A stretch of 64,000 nt of DNA, taken from Ignisphaera sp. (lineage in GTDB: Archaea > Thermoproteota > Thermoprotei_A > Sulfolobales > Ignisphaeraceae). The stretch lies in assembly GCA_038831005.1 (NCBI GenBank), contig JAWBKZ010000003.1:1-64000 (forward strand), given 5' to 3'. Made by a program: the position numbers and the translations under genes. Shown piece by piece: positions 36,058 to 46,387 of this stretch. Position 1 is the first letter of the stretch. Every line of letters starts with the position of its first letter. The notes under the pieces are model-generated. The model saw nothing but the letters and a program-made list of their open reading frames with translations, searched no databases and was not told the origin of the DNA.

Positions 36058-37260
36058 TTATGTTCTTATTTCTTTCAGAATATTCTGTACGAGTGTCTCT
36101 AGCTTTTTCAATTCATCTGGATCTGGAATAGATTTTGTTTCAACTACAGGCTCTATAATCTTGAACCCAGCTTTTGTTGCTAAATCTACTGCGTATCTAG
36201 CTGTTGGAGTCCATGAATACGTATTGACTATAGCTATACTCCTTCCTTTACCAGCCTGTTTCAACTGAAATAGAGACATCAAATTCTCCATGTATGGAAA
36301 TATACCTGAATCATAAGACGGATAGACAGCGATTACAACATAAGCTTCAACAACATCAGACAATATATAGGATGTATGAGATAACGATACATCATGAACT
36401 ATTAGCTTAATCCCTGCATTACCTAATTCTCTAGATATTTTCTCAACAATTGTCTCACTTCTTCCGTACATCGATCCATAGACTAAGACTGCTCTATCTT
36501 TCTCTAGCTCAGGTTTAGACCACTTTCTATAAAGTTCTATAATTCTATTAATGTTAGATCTATATATAGGACCGTGTGATGGAGCTAAAACCTTTATTTC
36601 TAGGTTTTTCAGTTTCTCTAGAGCCTCTATAACGTTTTTAGCGTACTTGATAACTATGTTTGAGAAATACCTTCTGGCTTCCTCTAGATAGAAATCCATA
36701 TCAAGTTCATCATCAAATATATCTGTACGTAAAGCTCCATAACTACCAAAGGCATCACATGAAAACAGTATCCTGTCTTCTTCAATATAGGTAACCATAG
36801 TTTCAGGCCAATGAAGCCACGGAGTGTATATAAACCTTAGGGTCCTTCCGCCTAAGGTAATTCTATCACTATCTTTAACAACATGTATTCTACCTTCTGG
36901 TATCCTATAGATAGATTTTAGAATCTTGCTACCAATAGGTGTTGTCACAACCTTTGTTTGAGGCATAATGTCTAGAACATGGGGTGTAGCTCCATGGTGA
37001 TCTGGCTCTAAATGGTTAATAACTATGTATCGAATTCTATCAAAATCTTTAACAACTTCTTTAACCTTACCTAGATACTCATACGTATATCTCTCATCAA
37101 CTGTATCAATAAGTGCAGCAGCGTCACTACCTATTACCGCATAAGCATTATACGATATACCGAATGGTAGAGGCCAAAGCGATTCAAAAAGCTCTTTAAT
37201 TTCATCATCTACACCAATCCAATAGACATTATCTGAAATAGCTACAGGTCCTAAAACCAT
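36058..37260 (-). CDS. fprA: Flavodiiron protein (A-type flavoprotein)
   Basis: O2/NO-reducing flavodiiron protein of 400 residues. The N-terminal beta-lactamase-like domain binds two irons through H83, E85, D87, H88 (NHLEPDHHG), then LHWPE, CDAFGS and SHGP; the C-terminal flavodoxin domain starts at about 255 with VYGSMYGRSET for FMN. It would protect the oxygen-sensitive hydrogenase system; no rubredoxin gene is visible beside it. Confidence 0.94.
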   Translation of the reverse strand: MVLGPVAISDNVYWIGVDDEIKELFESLWPLPFGISYNAYAVIGSDAAALIDTVDERYTYEYLGKVKEVVKDFDRIRYIVINHLEPDHHGATPHVLDIMPQTKVVTTPIGSKILKSIYRIPEGRIHVVKDSDRITLGGRTLRFIYTPWLHWPETMVTYIEEDRILFSCDAFGSYGALRTDIFDDELDMDFYLEEARRYFSNIVIKYAKNVIEALEKLKNLEIKVLAPSHGPIYRSNINRIIELYRKWSKPELEKDRAVLVYGSMYGRSETIVEKISRELGNAGIKLIVHDVSLSHTSYILSDVVEAYVVIAVYPSYDSGIFPYMENLMSLFQLKQAGKGRSIAIVNTYSWTPTARYAVDLATKAGFKIIEPVVETKSIPDPDELKKLETLVQNILKEIRT

Positions 37261-37431
37261 ACCACCACCTTATAGTTGATTATGTTTGATAAACAATAAA
37301 AGCTTTAGCATTATGATTGAGGTATATTCGTAGACAGTAGCGTGTTATGTATATTTTTGGACACCTCTCAGTATATAACGTTACCAAGTTAAGATAACAT
37401 ATGGATATTCAGGACACTCATAGTGATGCTT

Positions 37432-39594
37432 ATGGATATCCCTGAGCCTATAGCTAGTGGACTAAGAGAAAAAGGAATAAAGAGTTTCACACCTCCACAA
37501 GCCGAGGCTTTAAGAAAAGGTCTTCTCGATATGAATAATATGGTCATTGTAGCACCTACTGCTAGCGGTAAGACTCTTATTGGTGAAATAGCTCTAATTG
37601 CTGCTACAAAAAATGGAAAAGGCATCTATACAACACCACTAAAAGCTCTAGCTTATGAAAAGTATAGTGAATTCAAATTTTGGGAACGATATGGTATAAA
37701 GGTTGGTATATCTGTTGGAGATTACATCGTTACTCAAGAAGAGATAGAGAACTTAGGTAGATTCGACCTAATTGTTACTACCTATGAACGTCTAGACTCT
37801 ATTATGAGGAAAAGACCTAGATGGTTTGATAATGTAAGAACCATAGTCATAGATGAAATGCATATGCTTGGGGATGCTGGTAGAGGACATATAGTTGAGA
37901 TGATAGCCATGAGGGCTAAAATGCTAGGAATACAGATAGTGGCTTTATCGGCAACTATAGGCAATCCTGATGAGATAGCTAAATGGCTTAATGCTATTCT
38001 CATTAAATCTGATTGGAGACCTGTGAAGCTTTACGAGGTTATAGCTTATAAGAATAGAGGTGAAAAAACTTGGACCATGCTCATACCTAGAGAAGTAGCT
38101 TATGGTCTAGCCACTATAACTGTCGATGATTTAACTAATTACTGGTTGCAAAAAGCTGTTAGTGAAGGTTTTAATGTGTTAGAGTTCAAATATTCTAGAA
38201 AAGCAGTTGAAGAATTAGCTTATACATATGCTCCCGTATTGTGCAAATCCCTACCAGATTATGAACTACGAGAACTAGATGTTTTAGCAAAAAAACTCAA
38301 AGATCAGCTCCATGATTTTGAGTACGAAAAACTATATCCGTTAATACGTTGTGGAGCATCTTATCATCACGCTGGTTTATCGTTTAACGCTAGACAATTC
38401 ATAGAAAAGGCATTTAGAGAAAGACTACTAAGGTATCTAGCTGCTACACCAACATTAGCCATGGGTGTTAATCTGCCCGCTAGAGTAGCGATCATAAACA
38501 CCAGATACTTTAGCGAGAAATACATGAAGAGGATCAGTATATTAGAATACAAACAGCTTTCGGGTCGTGCTGGAAGACCTCAGTATGATCCCTACGGTAT
38601 AGTTGTGATAGGTAAAGACGTGACATCTCTATCTGAAGCCAAAAAATATATCGAGGGTACACCAGAAGCTGTAGGTTCAAGTCTATGGAATGATGATGCT
38701 TTGCGAAAACACGTTCTCGCTTCAATATCGTCAGGAGAAACAACAACATTAGGGGATCTTGTCAAGTTTTTTAGTATGTCGTTCAATGCAGTAAATATGA
38801 ATTCAATAACCATAGAAGAAAAATTAAGAAAGACAGTAACTATGCTAGAAGAGCTTGCAATGATTAGATCACGAAAGACCGGAACAGAAGTAACATTCAC
38901 ACCTACAAACTTAGGTATGGCAACATCGTGGCTCTACATAGACCCTGTCTCAAGTTTCATAATAATAGATGGACTAAAAGACAGAGAAGATGTACCTCCT
39001 CTATACTATCTTTCGCTCATAGGTATGACTCCTGATTTTGCTGATGTACATATAGCTAAACAGGCATATGAATGGTTCGAAGAACTTGTAACAGATCTTG
39101 AAATAAGGGGAGAGGTTCCGCCACAATCTCTAGAGTATAGAGCAAAAGACCCTAATGTAAATTGGTTTAGAGGATGTATAATTGGATTGATATTAAGGGA
39201 TTGGATAGAAGAGGTTCCCGAGAGAGTTATTGTTGAGCGATATGGTATAGAACTTGGTGATCTCGGAGTTATCAAAGAAACTGGTGAATGGCTTGTATTT
39301 TCAGCATACATTATTACGAGAACTGCGAGATTAAAGAGACACAGCGATAAGCTTGAAGTACTAATTGATAGAGTGAGACACGGAGTCCGAGAGGATGTTC
39401 TGGATTTAGTCAAGCTCAAGTACATAGGTAGAGTCAGAGCTAGAATTCTCGTTAATAATGGTATAAGAAACGTTAAGGATATAATCGAGAAGCGTGAGCT
39501 TCTGATAAAGCTTCTAGGTGAGGGATGGGGTAAAAAGATTTTGGAAGAATTAGAGAATATCTATACTAATGATGTAAGCAGTAAAGAGAGATAA
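37432..39594 (+). CDS. Ski2/Hel308-type DNA helicase
   Basis: About 720 residues, SF2 helicase. Q-motif FTPPQAEAL, Walker A PTASGKT (about 42-48), TTPLKALAYEKY (Ia), DEMH (II), LSATIGN (III), LAATPTLAMGVNLPAR (V), QLSGRAGRPQYDPYG (VI), then a C-terminal helix-hairpin-helix (KLKYIGRVRARILVNNGIRNVKDI). This is the order in Hel308, which acts at stalled replication forks, though the family also includes other archaeal Ski2 helicases. GTG 37423 and ATG 37426 are alternative starts; GTGAT favours 37432. Confidence 0.87.
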   Translation: MDIPEPIASGLREKGIKSFTPPQAEALRKGLLDMNNMVIVAPTASGKTLIGEIALIAATKNGKGIYTTPLKALAYEKYSEFKFWERYGIKVGISVGDYIVTQEEIENLGRFDLIVTTYERLDSIMRKRPRWFDNVRTIVIDEMHMLGDAGRGHIVEMIAMRAKMLGIQIVALSATIGNPDEIAKWLNAILIKSDWRPVKLYEVIAYKNRGEKTWTMLIPREVAYGLATITVDDLTNYWLQKAVSEGFNVLEFKYSRKAVEELAYTYAPVLCKSLPDYELRELDVLAKKLKDQLHDFEYEKLYPLIRCGASYHHAGLSFNARQFIEKAFRERLLRYLAATPTLAMGVNLPARVAIINTRYFSEKYMKRISILEYKQLSGRAGRPQYDPYGIVVIGKDVTSLSEAKKYIEGTPEAVGSSLWNDDALRKHVLASISSGETTTLGDLVKFFSMSFNAVNMNSITIEEKLRKTVTMLEELAMIRSRKTGTEVTFTPTNLGMATSWLYIDPVSSFIIIDGLKDREDVPPLYYLSLIGMTPDFADVHIAKQAYEWFEELVTDLEIRGEVPPQSLEYRAKDPNVNWFRGCIIGLILRDWIEEVPERVIVERYGIELGDLGVIKETGEWLVFSAYIITRTARLKRHSDKLEVLIDRVRHGVREDVLDLVKLKYIGRVRARILVNNGIRNVKDIIEKRELLIKLLGEGWGKKILEELENIYTNDVSSKER

Positions 39595-39596
39595 GT

Positions 39597-39890
39597 CTAT
39601 GTTTTTCGTCTGATCTTTCTGGGCAACCTCCTCATTTCAAGCTCTTTGTCATCGATATCAGGATACTGTATATTCTCTAAATCTTTAATGTATTCTGGAA
39701 GCTCATCAACATTTATCAGCTTTTTTTCTAGAGCGAAATGAAGCAGATATTCATAGTCTACATCTTCTAGAGAAATTGGATCTCCATCATCTCCAAGTTT
39801 CTTCTTAATCCAAGAAGCGAATTCTTCAACCATGCCATTACGAACTATAACATCTATTAATTCATCCCTCGGTATGTACACAACTAACAC
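39597..39890 (-). CDS. Conserved-looking small protein of unknown function (97 aa)
   Basis: Not recognised. The N-terminal half is helical with acidic and basic patches, the middle is rich in Asp/Glu and the C-terminus is basic (RRLPRKIRRKT). It is convergent with the helicase, 2 bp from its stop. A GTG start is used. Confidence 0.5.
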   Translation of the reverse strand: MLVVYIPRDELIDVIVRNGMVEEFASWIKKKLGDDGDPISLEDVDYEYLLHFALEKKLINVDELPEYIKDLENIQYPDIDDKELEMRRLPRKIRRKT

Positions 39891-40008
39891 CCAGCACCTA
39901 GATAATGTAGTGTGAATTTGTTAATAAGCTATATATATTCATGAATGATCGCTATGCATATAGATACCTTAGTTCTATGGTTTTTGTATAAATGATGTAA
40001 TACACTAA

Positions 40009-40019
40009 GCTTAAAAACC
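40009..40019 (+). promoter_or_regulatory. TATA box of the histidine operon
   Basis: GCTTAAAAACC, with its centre about 30 bp before ATG 40044, consistent with a transcript starting at or very near the initiation codon. Confidence 0.6.
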
Positions 40020-40043
40020 CTACACAAGGTTGAATGAAAGGGG

Positions 40044-41069
40044 ATGTTTATTGCACCAACACAAATCCGCTATGTGTATGAAGAGCCTCCAAATGAAGCC
40101 ATAAGGTTGCATCTCAATGAATGTTTATACAATGTACCTGATTTTGTAGTAGAGGCTGTTACAAAATATCTAAAGAGCTGTAATCTATACCCAAATAAGA
40201 GCCTCTTTGATAGATTAAGAGAACTTCTAGCTGAATACACCAAAACTAATAAAGACAATGTCTATCCATTTGTTGGAGGCGATGGTGCCTTAAGATCTAT
40301 TTTCTATAACTTAGTTAACCAAGGTAACAAGGTTCTATACATAGATCCAACATTCGCTATGATAAAGGTATATGCAGAAGCAAGAGGATTAGTAAGCGTA
40401 ACTGTTAACAGTTATGAAGATGGTGATTGGTGGAGAGTAGATACTGATGCTCTAATAGAGAAATCTAGAAATGTAAACCTAGCCGTAATAGTTGATCCTA
40501 ATAATCCTACTGGTGGTCCTGTGGTACACGCTAAAGAGAATGTAGTTGAAGCCTTAGCAAAGAATGTTAATGGTTATGTTGTGTTCGATGAAGCATATCA
40601 TGAATATGCAGGTTATACTGTAGTCCCCTATATAGATCGATACCCAAACATTATAGTTGTTAGAAGCCTTAGCAAAGCTTTCTGTTTAGCCGGCTTCAGA
40701 CTTGGCTATATCGTGGCAGACAAAAATGTTATAGAAAGGATATCAGCGATACACACGACCTTCGATATACCTACACCATCACTTGTAGCAGGTATAAGCG
40801 CATTAGAAAATAGGTGGCATATGGAGAAGGTGGTGAATAATATAAAGGAGATACGAAACTACCTCTATGAAAAATTCAAAACCCTGAATCTGAAGGTTTA
40901 TAGATCTTTAACGAATTTCCTACTAATCAGAGATAAAAGAGATCTTAGTAGTATTCTGCGAAAACATGGTATATACATTAAGAAAGTTGGTGAAGATCTA
41001 TATAGACTAACAATACCGCCACCAGAGCTATGTAGCAAGATATTATACGTTATAGGTAGAGAGTTATGA
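40044..41069 (+). CDS. hisC: Histidinol-phosphate aminotransferase
   Basis: PLP enzyme transferring the amino group from glutamate to imidazole acetol-phosphate. Schiff-base lysine K211 in SLSKAFCLAGFRLGY, DPNNPTGG at 151-158, DEAYHEYAG and the phosphate-binding region RGLVSV are in family order. First gene of the nine-gene histidine operon; its end overlaps hisG by 4 bp. Confidence 0.94.
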   Translation: MFIAPTQIRYVYEEPPNEAIRLHLNECLYNVPDFVVEAVTKYLKSCNLYPNKSLFDRLRELLAEYTKTNKDNVYPFVGGDGALRSIFYNLVNQGNKVLYIDPTFAMIKVYAEARGLVSVTVNSYEDGDWWRVDTDALIEKSRNVNLAVIVDPNNPTGGPVVHAKENVVEALAKNVNGYVVFDEAYHEYAGYTVVPYIDRYPNIIVVRSLSKAFCLAGFRLGYIVADKNVIERISAIHTTFDIPTPSLVAGISALENRWHMEKVVNNIKEIRNYLYEKFKTLNLKVYRSLTNFLLIRDKRDLSSILRKHGIYIKKVGEDLYRLTIPPPELCSKILYVIGREL

Positions 41070-41926
41070 AGATAGCTATACCTAATAAAGGTAGACTTCA
41101 AGAACCATCGCTAAAACTTCTTCAAGCAATAGGAATAAAGCCTAAAGTGTTTGATGAAAGAGCTTTAGTCATTCCAACTAATTGGAGTGATGTAGAGCTT
41201 GTAGCAGTAAGAACAGAAGATATACCATATATTGTTGAAAGTGGAGGAGCTGAACTAGGCATAACAGGTCATGACTATGTTGTGGAATCTGAAGCAGATG
41301 TTGAAGAGCTAGTGAAGCTCGATTTCGGTGAAGCAAGTATAGTGTTTGCCGTACCAAGTAGCTGGAATATACAAGATGCATCTCAGATTAGGGATAAAAG
41401 TATAAGGATTGCAACCAAGTACTACAATATCGCTTCTAAATATATCAGAGAACAGAATCTAAAGGCAAAAATAGTAAGAGTTAGTGGAGCTACAGAAGTT
41501 ATGCCATATCTAGGTGCAGCTGACGCAGTTATAGACGTTGCTAGTAGTGGTACAACACTTCGTATCCATGGTCTAGAGCCTATAGATACTGTGTTACAGA
41601 CATATGCAACACTTATTGCTGGTAAGAACTGGCGAAATAGTCGTTACGCTGAGATGATAAAGCTTATTGTAACACTTGTCCAGGGAGTTATAAACGCCAA
41701 AGGGAAGAAGATGGTCTTCATGAATGTTCCTAACAATAGACTCAATGATGTGCTTAGCGTTCTCCCAGCGATGTTGGCTCCGGCTGTAACGAAATTAAGT
41801 AAGGCTGATGCTTGGGAGGTCATAACGGTAATTAATGAAGATGATATCCCTATTGTAGTAACTAAATCTATATCTAAAGGAGCTAGAGATATAGTTGTAC
41901 TAGATATCGAAAAGGTGATATCTTGA
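41066..41926 (+). CDS. hisG: ATP phosphoribosyltransferase, long form
   Basis: First committed step of histidine synthesis, joining PRPP and ATP. IPNKGRLQEPSLKLL at the start, ELGITGHDYV, and DVASSGTTLRIHGLEPID at the PRPP-binding loop. 286 residues place it in the long form with a C-terminal regulatory domain, usually inhibited by histidine. Confidence 0.94.
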   Translation: MKIAIPNKGRLQEPSLKLLQAIGIKPKVFDERALVIPTNWSDVELVAVRTEDIPYIVESGGAELGITGHDYVVESEADVEELVKLDFGEASIVFAVPSSWNIQDASQIRDKSIRIATKYYNIASKYIREQNLKAKIVRVSGATEVMPYLGAADAVIDVASSGTTLRIHGLEPIDTVLQTYATLIAGKNWRNSRYAEMIKLIVTLVQGVINAKGKKMVFMNVPNNRLNDVLSVLPAMLAPAVTKLSKADAWEVITVINEDDIPIVVTKSISKGARDIVVLDIEKVIS

Positions 41927-42621
41927 TTAAGGTTATGCCCAGCATAGATATAAGTGATGGCAGGGCTGTGAAACGTGTTAAAGGTGTTAGGGGTACCGGT
42001 ATAGTTATTGGCGATCCTATTAAAGTTGCTGAAGAACTGTATAGCAATGGATATGAAGCAGTACATGTAGTAGATCTAGATGCTGCAGAAGGAGTGGGAG
42101 ATAATAGTCATTTAATAAGCAATATATCGTCTATAGGATTTAGTTGGATTCAAGTTGGAGGTGGCATAAGAAGTTTAACTAAAGTTTATAGAGTTCTTGG
42201 ATATGGTGCTTCAGCTGTCGTAATATCTTCGTTATTCTTTAGAAATAGAAGTGAGTTTAACCATATAATCAACAATGTTGGTGGTGATAAAGTCATTCTT
42301 ACACTAGATTACAGATCTGATGGATACGTGTATGTTTCTGGATGGAACGAGAAGGCAATAGAAATTGATAAAGCAATAGAAATTGCTTCGCAATATCCTT
42401 TACTAGGTATAATGTTTACCTATATAGATACTGAAGGAACTATGAGTGGAATAGATAGTAATATAGCTAAATATGTATCAAAGGTTAAAGGGCTGAAAGA
42501 ATATGCTGGAGGTATCTCGAAATACGAAGATATATTGTTGCTGAACTCTATGGGTTTTGATTACGCTATAGTCGGTATGGCTCTCTTCAGAGGCTTTCTT
42601 AGGGGTGTAAAAAATGACTAG
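41923..42621 (+). CDS. hisA: ProFAR isomerase (HisA)
   Basis: TIM-barrel isomerase. PSIDISDGRAVKRVKG at the start, VVDLDAAEGV, VGGGIRS and AGGISKYEDI carry the two phosphate-binding sites. Starts with TTG overlapping the hisG stop (TTGA). 232 residues. Confidence 0.9.
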   Translation: MIKVMPSIDISDGRAVKRVKGVRGTGIVIGDPIKVAEELYSNGYEAVHVVDLDAAEGVGDNSHLISNISSIGFSWIQVGGGIRSLTKVYRVLGYGASAVVISSLFFRNRSEFNHIINNVGGDKVILTLDYRSDGYVYVSGWNEKAIEIDKAIEIASQYPLLGIMFTYIDTEGTMSGIDSNIAKYVSKVKGLKEYAGGISKYEDILLLNSMGFDYAIVGMALFRGFLRGVKND

Positions 42622-43195
42622 GCAGTGTAGATATTCAAGGGAGACACTAGAAACTTTTACAGAAGTCTATATAGATATAGACTCAGAGGGAGAGATCAGG
42701 ATTGATACACCTATACCGTTTCTAAACCATATGCTTGAAACATTATTCAAACACATGAATTCCTCTGCAACCATTAAAACTGTTGATAAAAAGCCTTACG
42801 ATGATCACCACATTGTGGAAGATACAGCCATAGCTATAGGTGAAGCTTTGGCCAAATGTATAGAAGATAAATCAGGTATAAAGAGATATTCACATGTTGT
42901 TGTACCAATGGACGATGCCTTGATTCTTGTAGCAGTTGATATATCTGGAAGAGGTGGTAGTTATATAGATCTAGATTTAGAGAAAACAGTTATAGGTGGA
43001 ATGAGTACTGAAAATGTTAATCACTTCATAGATACATTGGCCACCCGATCAAAGATAACTATACATGTTCTAAAGATTAGAGGTCACAATATACACCACA
43101 TTATAGAGGCTGTGTTTAAGGGATTAGGTCTAGCTCTACATGATGCTACACGAATCATTGGTAGCGGTATCAGGAGTACAAAGGGAGTAATATGA
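42614..43195 (+). CDS. hisB: Imidazoleglycerol-phosphate dehydratase
   Basis: 193 residues, dehydratase only (no fused phosphatase). [33 protein letters not shown] (the metal-binding HHxxE) and the late [15 protein letters not shown] are hallmark motifs. Overlaps hisA by 8 bp and hisF by 4 bp. Confidence 0.94.
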   Translation: MTRQCRYSRETLETFTEVYIDIDSEGEIRIDTPIPFLNHMLETLFKHMNSSATIKTVDKKPYDDHHIVEDTAIAIGEALAKCIEDKSGIKRYSHVVVPMDDALILVAVDISGRGGSYIDLDLEKTVIGGMSTENVNHFIDTLATRSKITIHVLKIRGHNIHHIIEAVFKGLGLALHDATRIIGSGIRSTKGVI

Positions 43196-43947
43196 CTGTT
43201 AAGAGAATAATTCCCTGTCTAGATGTAAAGAATGGAAGGGTAGTCAAGGGTGTAAAGTTCCAGAACTTGAAAGATAAAGGTGATCCAGTAGAGCTTGCTG
43301 CTAGATATGAAGAAGAAGGTGCAGATGAGATAGTGTTTCTTGATATAACTGCAAGTATAGAGAATAGAAAGACTTTACTCAATGTTGTTAAAGATACTGC
43401 AAGTGTGTTATCAATACCTTTGACTGTTGGAGGAGGTATAAGAGATTTAAATGATGTAGCTGACGTTCTATCATATGGAGCAGATAAAGTAAGCATAAAT
43501 ACAGCTGCAGTAAATAATCCAAAAATAATTTCAAGAAGTGCTGAAGAATTTGGTTCACAGTGTATTGTTGTAGCTATAGACGCTAAGAGGAGTGGCGATA
43601 AATACCTTGTATATACGTACTCAGGCACATACAACACAAACCTAGATGCTGTAGAGTGGGCTAAAACCGTTGAAGCCTTAGGGGCAGGCGAAATACTTTT
43701 GACCAGTATAGACAGAGATGGAACTAGACTTGGATATGATGTAAAGCTAACTAAAAGTATAGCATGTGCCGTTAGATTACCAGTTATAGCTAGTGGTGGA
43801 GCTGGGAGTATGGAGCATTTCTACGAGGTTTTTGTACAAGGTTACGCTGATGCTGCATTAGCTGCCGGTATATTTCATGACTGTATTGTAAGTATAAGGG
43901 AACTCAAGCTCTACCTCAGATCCAAAGGTGTTGAGGTCAGATTATGA
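43192..43947 (+). CDS. hisF: Imidazole glycerol phosphate synthase cyclase subunit
   Basis: 251 residues. [19 protein letters not shown] at the start and [14 protein letters not shown] at the second phosphate site; Asp in CLDVKNG and in LTSIDRDGT are the catalytic acid-base pair. It works with HisH to close the imidazole ring and release AICAR. Confidence 0.95.
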   Translation: MTVKRIIPCLDVKNGRVVKGVKFQNLKDKGDPVELAARYEEEGADEIVFLDITASIENRKTLLNVVKDTASVLSIPLTVGGGIRDLNDVADVLSYGADKVSINTAAVNNPKIISRSAEEFGSQCIVVAIDAKRSGDKYLVYTYSGTYNTNLDAVEWAKTVEALGAGEILLTSIDRDGTRLGYDVKLTKSIACAVRLPVIASGGAGSMEHFYEVFVQGYADAALAAGIFHDCIVSIRELKLYLRSKGVEVRL

Positions 43948-45158
43948 CTATATATTACCGGTTCCCAAATGTAAGACCTTTAGAACTTGAAAAAGTTTTA
44001 GATGTTGTTAAAAACACTATAGAGTATGTTAGAAAATATGGTGATAAAGCTTTAAAAGAATTTACAAAGAAGTTCGACGGTGTGGATATAGATACTATTG
44101 CAATAGACAGGCAATACTTATTGAAATGTTGTAAAGATCTTGAGCCTGGTCTCAAGAAATCTATAGATATTGTCCATGATATTCTATTCAAAATTCATGA
44201 GCTTCATCTACCTAAAGATGTTATAGTAGAAGTTGAAGGTGTTAGATTGGGATATGTTTGGAGAAGCATTGATAATGTAGGTATATACGTACCAGGAGGA
44301 AAAAAATCTTATCCTTCATCACTATTAATGGCTGGAGTACCAGCTAAAGTTGCAAAAGTTAAGAAAATGTATGTAGCCTCTCCACCTATGCCTGATGGCT
44401 GTGTTAATCCAGCCGTAGCTTACGTAGCTCTAAAGCTAGATGTTGATGAAGTGTATAGAATAGGTGGTGCACAAGCTATAGCGGCACTTGCCTATGGAAC
44501 TGAATCTGTTAAGAAGGTTGACAAAATTGTGGGTCCTGGAAACATATATGTCCAAGCAGCAAAATTTCTCGTACAGGATGCTGTAGCTATTGATGGTATA
44601 GAAGGACCCACAGAACTTGTTGTTGTAGCTGATGAATCAGCTGAACCAGAGATGGTTTCAATTGACATGATGGCACAAGCTGAACATGGCCAGGGAACAT
44701 TTATAGTATTGATATCTAATTCGAAAAAGCTTATACAAGAAGTAGGTAAAATCCTAGAGCAAGATAAAGATCATGACTATTACATTGTTGAAGTTAGTAG
44801 TATTGATGAAGCTATAGATATAGTCAATACTATTGCACCTGAACATCTATCGCTTCATGTAGCTCAACCACAAAAGTACCTGAACTATATAAGTAATGTG
44901 GGTGCCATATCTTTGGGGAAAGAACCTCCAGCACTAATAGACTACATAGGTCCTAACCATATACTTCCAACAAATAGATGGGCTACATCTAAGGGTGCAT
45001 TAAGTGTCTACGACTTTCTCAAACCTTTATCAATAATACTCGATAGTTCGTCCATAAAGAGAGAAGTTATTCAAGCTGTTCTACAACTAGCTGAATATGA
45101 AGGGTTTAAAATACATAGCAAGAGCATAGGTGTAAGATTTGGATCTAGTCCTAGCTGA
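43944..45158 (+). CDS. hisD: Histidinol dehydrogenase
   Basis: 404 residues; NAD- and zinc-dependent four-electron oxidation of histidinol to histidine. [56 protein letters not shown] and [10 protein letters not shown] are the conserved blocks, including the zinc-binding Gln/His and catalytic Glu/His. Overlaps hisE by 20 bp. Confidence 0.95.
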   Translation: MTIYYRFPNVRPLELEKVLDVVKNTIEYVRKYGDKALKEFTKKFDGVDIDTIAIDRQYLLKCCKDLEPGLKKSIDIVHDILFKIHELHLPKDVIVEVEGVRLGYVWRSIDNVGIYVPGGKKSYPSSLLMAGVPAKVAKVKKMYVASPPMPDGCVNPAVAYVALKLDVDEVYRIGGAQAIAALAYGTESVKKVDKIVGPGNIYVQAAKFLVQDAVAIDGIEGPTELVVVADESAEPEMVSIDMMAQAEHGQGTFIVLISNSKKLIQEVGKILEQDKDHDYYIVEVSSIDEAIDIVNTIAPEHLSLHVAQPQKYLNYISNVGAISLGKEPPALIDYIGPNHILPTNRWATSKGALSVYDFLKPLSIILDSSSIKREVIQAVLQLAEYEGFKIHSKSIGVRFGSSPS

Positions 45159-45420
45159 ACTTTATAGCACTATAGTTGATAGAATAGAAAAGAAGCCTAC
45201 AAACAGCTACACGGTTCAGCTAGTAAGTAAAGGTATTGAATATGTTGCTAGAAAGTTTGGTGAAGAATCTATAGAGGTAATAGTGGCCGCTTTAGCAGAA
45301 TCTAGAGAAAGACTTGTAAGTGAAGTAGCTGATCTCCTATATCATCTCTTGGTGTTGATGGCGCTCAAGAACATTACACCAGAAGATATTGCTAAAGAGT
45401 TATTGAGGAGACGTAAATGA
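45139..45420 (+). CDS. hisE: Phosphoribosyl-ATP pyrophosphohydrolase
   Basis: 93 residues. KGIEYVARKFGEESIEVIVAAL contains the metal-binding Glu cluster, and SEVADLLYHLLVLM is the second conserved helix. Uses TTG 45139 within the end of hisD. HisE and HisI are separate genes here, not fused. Confidence 0.93.
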   Translation: MDLVLAELYSTIVDRIEKKPTNSYTVQLVSKGIEYVARKFGEESIEVIVAALAESRERLVSEVADLLYHLLVLMALKNITPEDIAKELLRRRK

Positions 45421-46022
45421 GAGCTCTGGTACTTAATTATGGTGTAGGCAATCTTTTCAGCATATCGTCAGCATTAAAACGTGTAGGTTTTGATGTACAT
45501 ATATCTAGTGATCTTGAATACGATTATGATCTCCTAGTCTTACCGGGTGTAGGTTCATTTAAGGCTTTGGGACCTTATATAGAAAAGGAAGGTTATGTGC
45601 TTAAAGAAGCAGTTAGTAAGGTTTCTGCAATACTTGGTATATGTCTAGGTATGCAGATACTGTTTGAGTATAGTACAGAGTATGGATACTCAAAAGGATT
45701 AGGTATACTGGAGGGATATGTAGACAGAATTATAACCAGCAAGAAACTTCCACACATAGGTTGGGATAAAGTGTACCTCTTCAACAAAAACGATAAATGC
45801 GAAGTGTTCGCCAAACTTGATGGTAAATATGTGTATTTTGTCCATAGCTATGTTGTTTATCCCAGACATCTCGACCACATATGCATGCTAAGTCATTATG
45901 ATATGCTCTTTCCAGCAGCTATAGCCTATAGAAACATATTTGGAACACAATTCCATCCAGAAAAAAGCGGTTCTACAGGTAAACAGCTTCTTGAGGCTAT
46001 TGCTCAATGGATAAAGAGATAG
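45417..46022 (+). CDS. hisH: Imidazole glycerol phosphate synthase glutaminase subunit
   Basis: 201 residues, class I glutamine amidotransferase. NYGVGNLFSI, PGVGSFKALG, catalytic C76 in GICLGMQILFEYS and the FHPEKS His/Glu near 183-185. Supplies ammonia to HisF. Overlaps both neighbours. Confidence 0.95.
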   Translation: MRALVLNYGVGNLFSISSALKRVGFDVHISSDLEYDYDLLVLPGVGSFKALGPYIEKEGYVLKEAVSKVSAILGICLGMQILFEYSTEYGYSKGLGILEGYVDRIITSKKLPHIGWDKVYLFNKNDKCEVFAKLDGKYVYFVHSYVVYPRHLDHICMLSHYDMLFPAAIAYRNIFGTQFHPEKSGSTGKQLLEAIAQWIKR

Positions 46023-46387
46023 TTGAGTTCAGTAGAGAGAGAGCTGAAGAGATTGCAAATAAGCTGAGATTTAGATACGAACAGAATACCGTTATAGTTG
46101 TTGTACAAGATATCGATACAAAGGATGTGCTTATGGTGGGACATATGAACAGAGAAGCATTTATAAAAACATTAACCACGGGATATCTACATCTATGGTC
46201 TATATCACATAGCAAGATCTGGCTTAAAGGCGAAACTAGCGGTAATTATCAAGTTGTTGTAGATATTAAAGTTGATTGTGATGAAGATGCCATTGTAGTT
46301 CTAGTTAGACCTCTAGGGCCCATATGTCACACTGGTAATAAAACTTGTTTTTATAGGAATATAAGGAATATTGCTGAAGAACCTTAG
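46007..46387 (+). CDS. hisI: Phosphoribosyl-AMP cyclohydrolase
   Basis: 126 residues. VLMVGHMNREAF, LWSISHSKIWLKGETSG, the metal-binding DCDEDA and CHTGNKTCFYR are the conserved blocks with the Cys ligands for zinc. Last gene of the operon; it is convergent with leuB, overlapping by 4 bp. Confidence 0.94.
   Translation: MDKEIVEFSRERAEEIANKLRFRYEQNTVIVVVQDIDTKDVLMVGHMNREAFIKTLTTGYLHLWSISHSKIWLKGETSGNYQVVVDIKVDCDEDAIVVLVRPLGPICHTGNKTCFYRNIRNIAEEP

Noticed and set aside
37423-37465. C/D-like boxes (GTGATGC, 12 nt, CTGA) at the helicase start
   Set aside because: No second C'/D pair follows (ATAGCTA is a poor C'), and the segment is coding.
44638-44710. Repeated CTGA and RTGATGA-like motifs inside hisD
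   Set aside because: Spacing is wrong for a guide RNA and the stretch is well explained by conserved HisD protein motifs.
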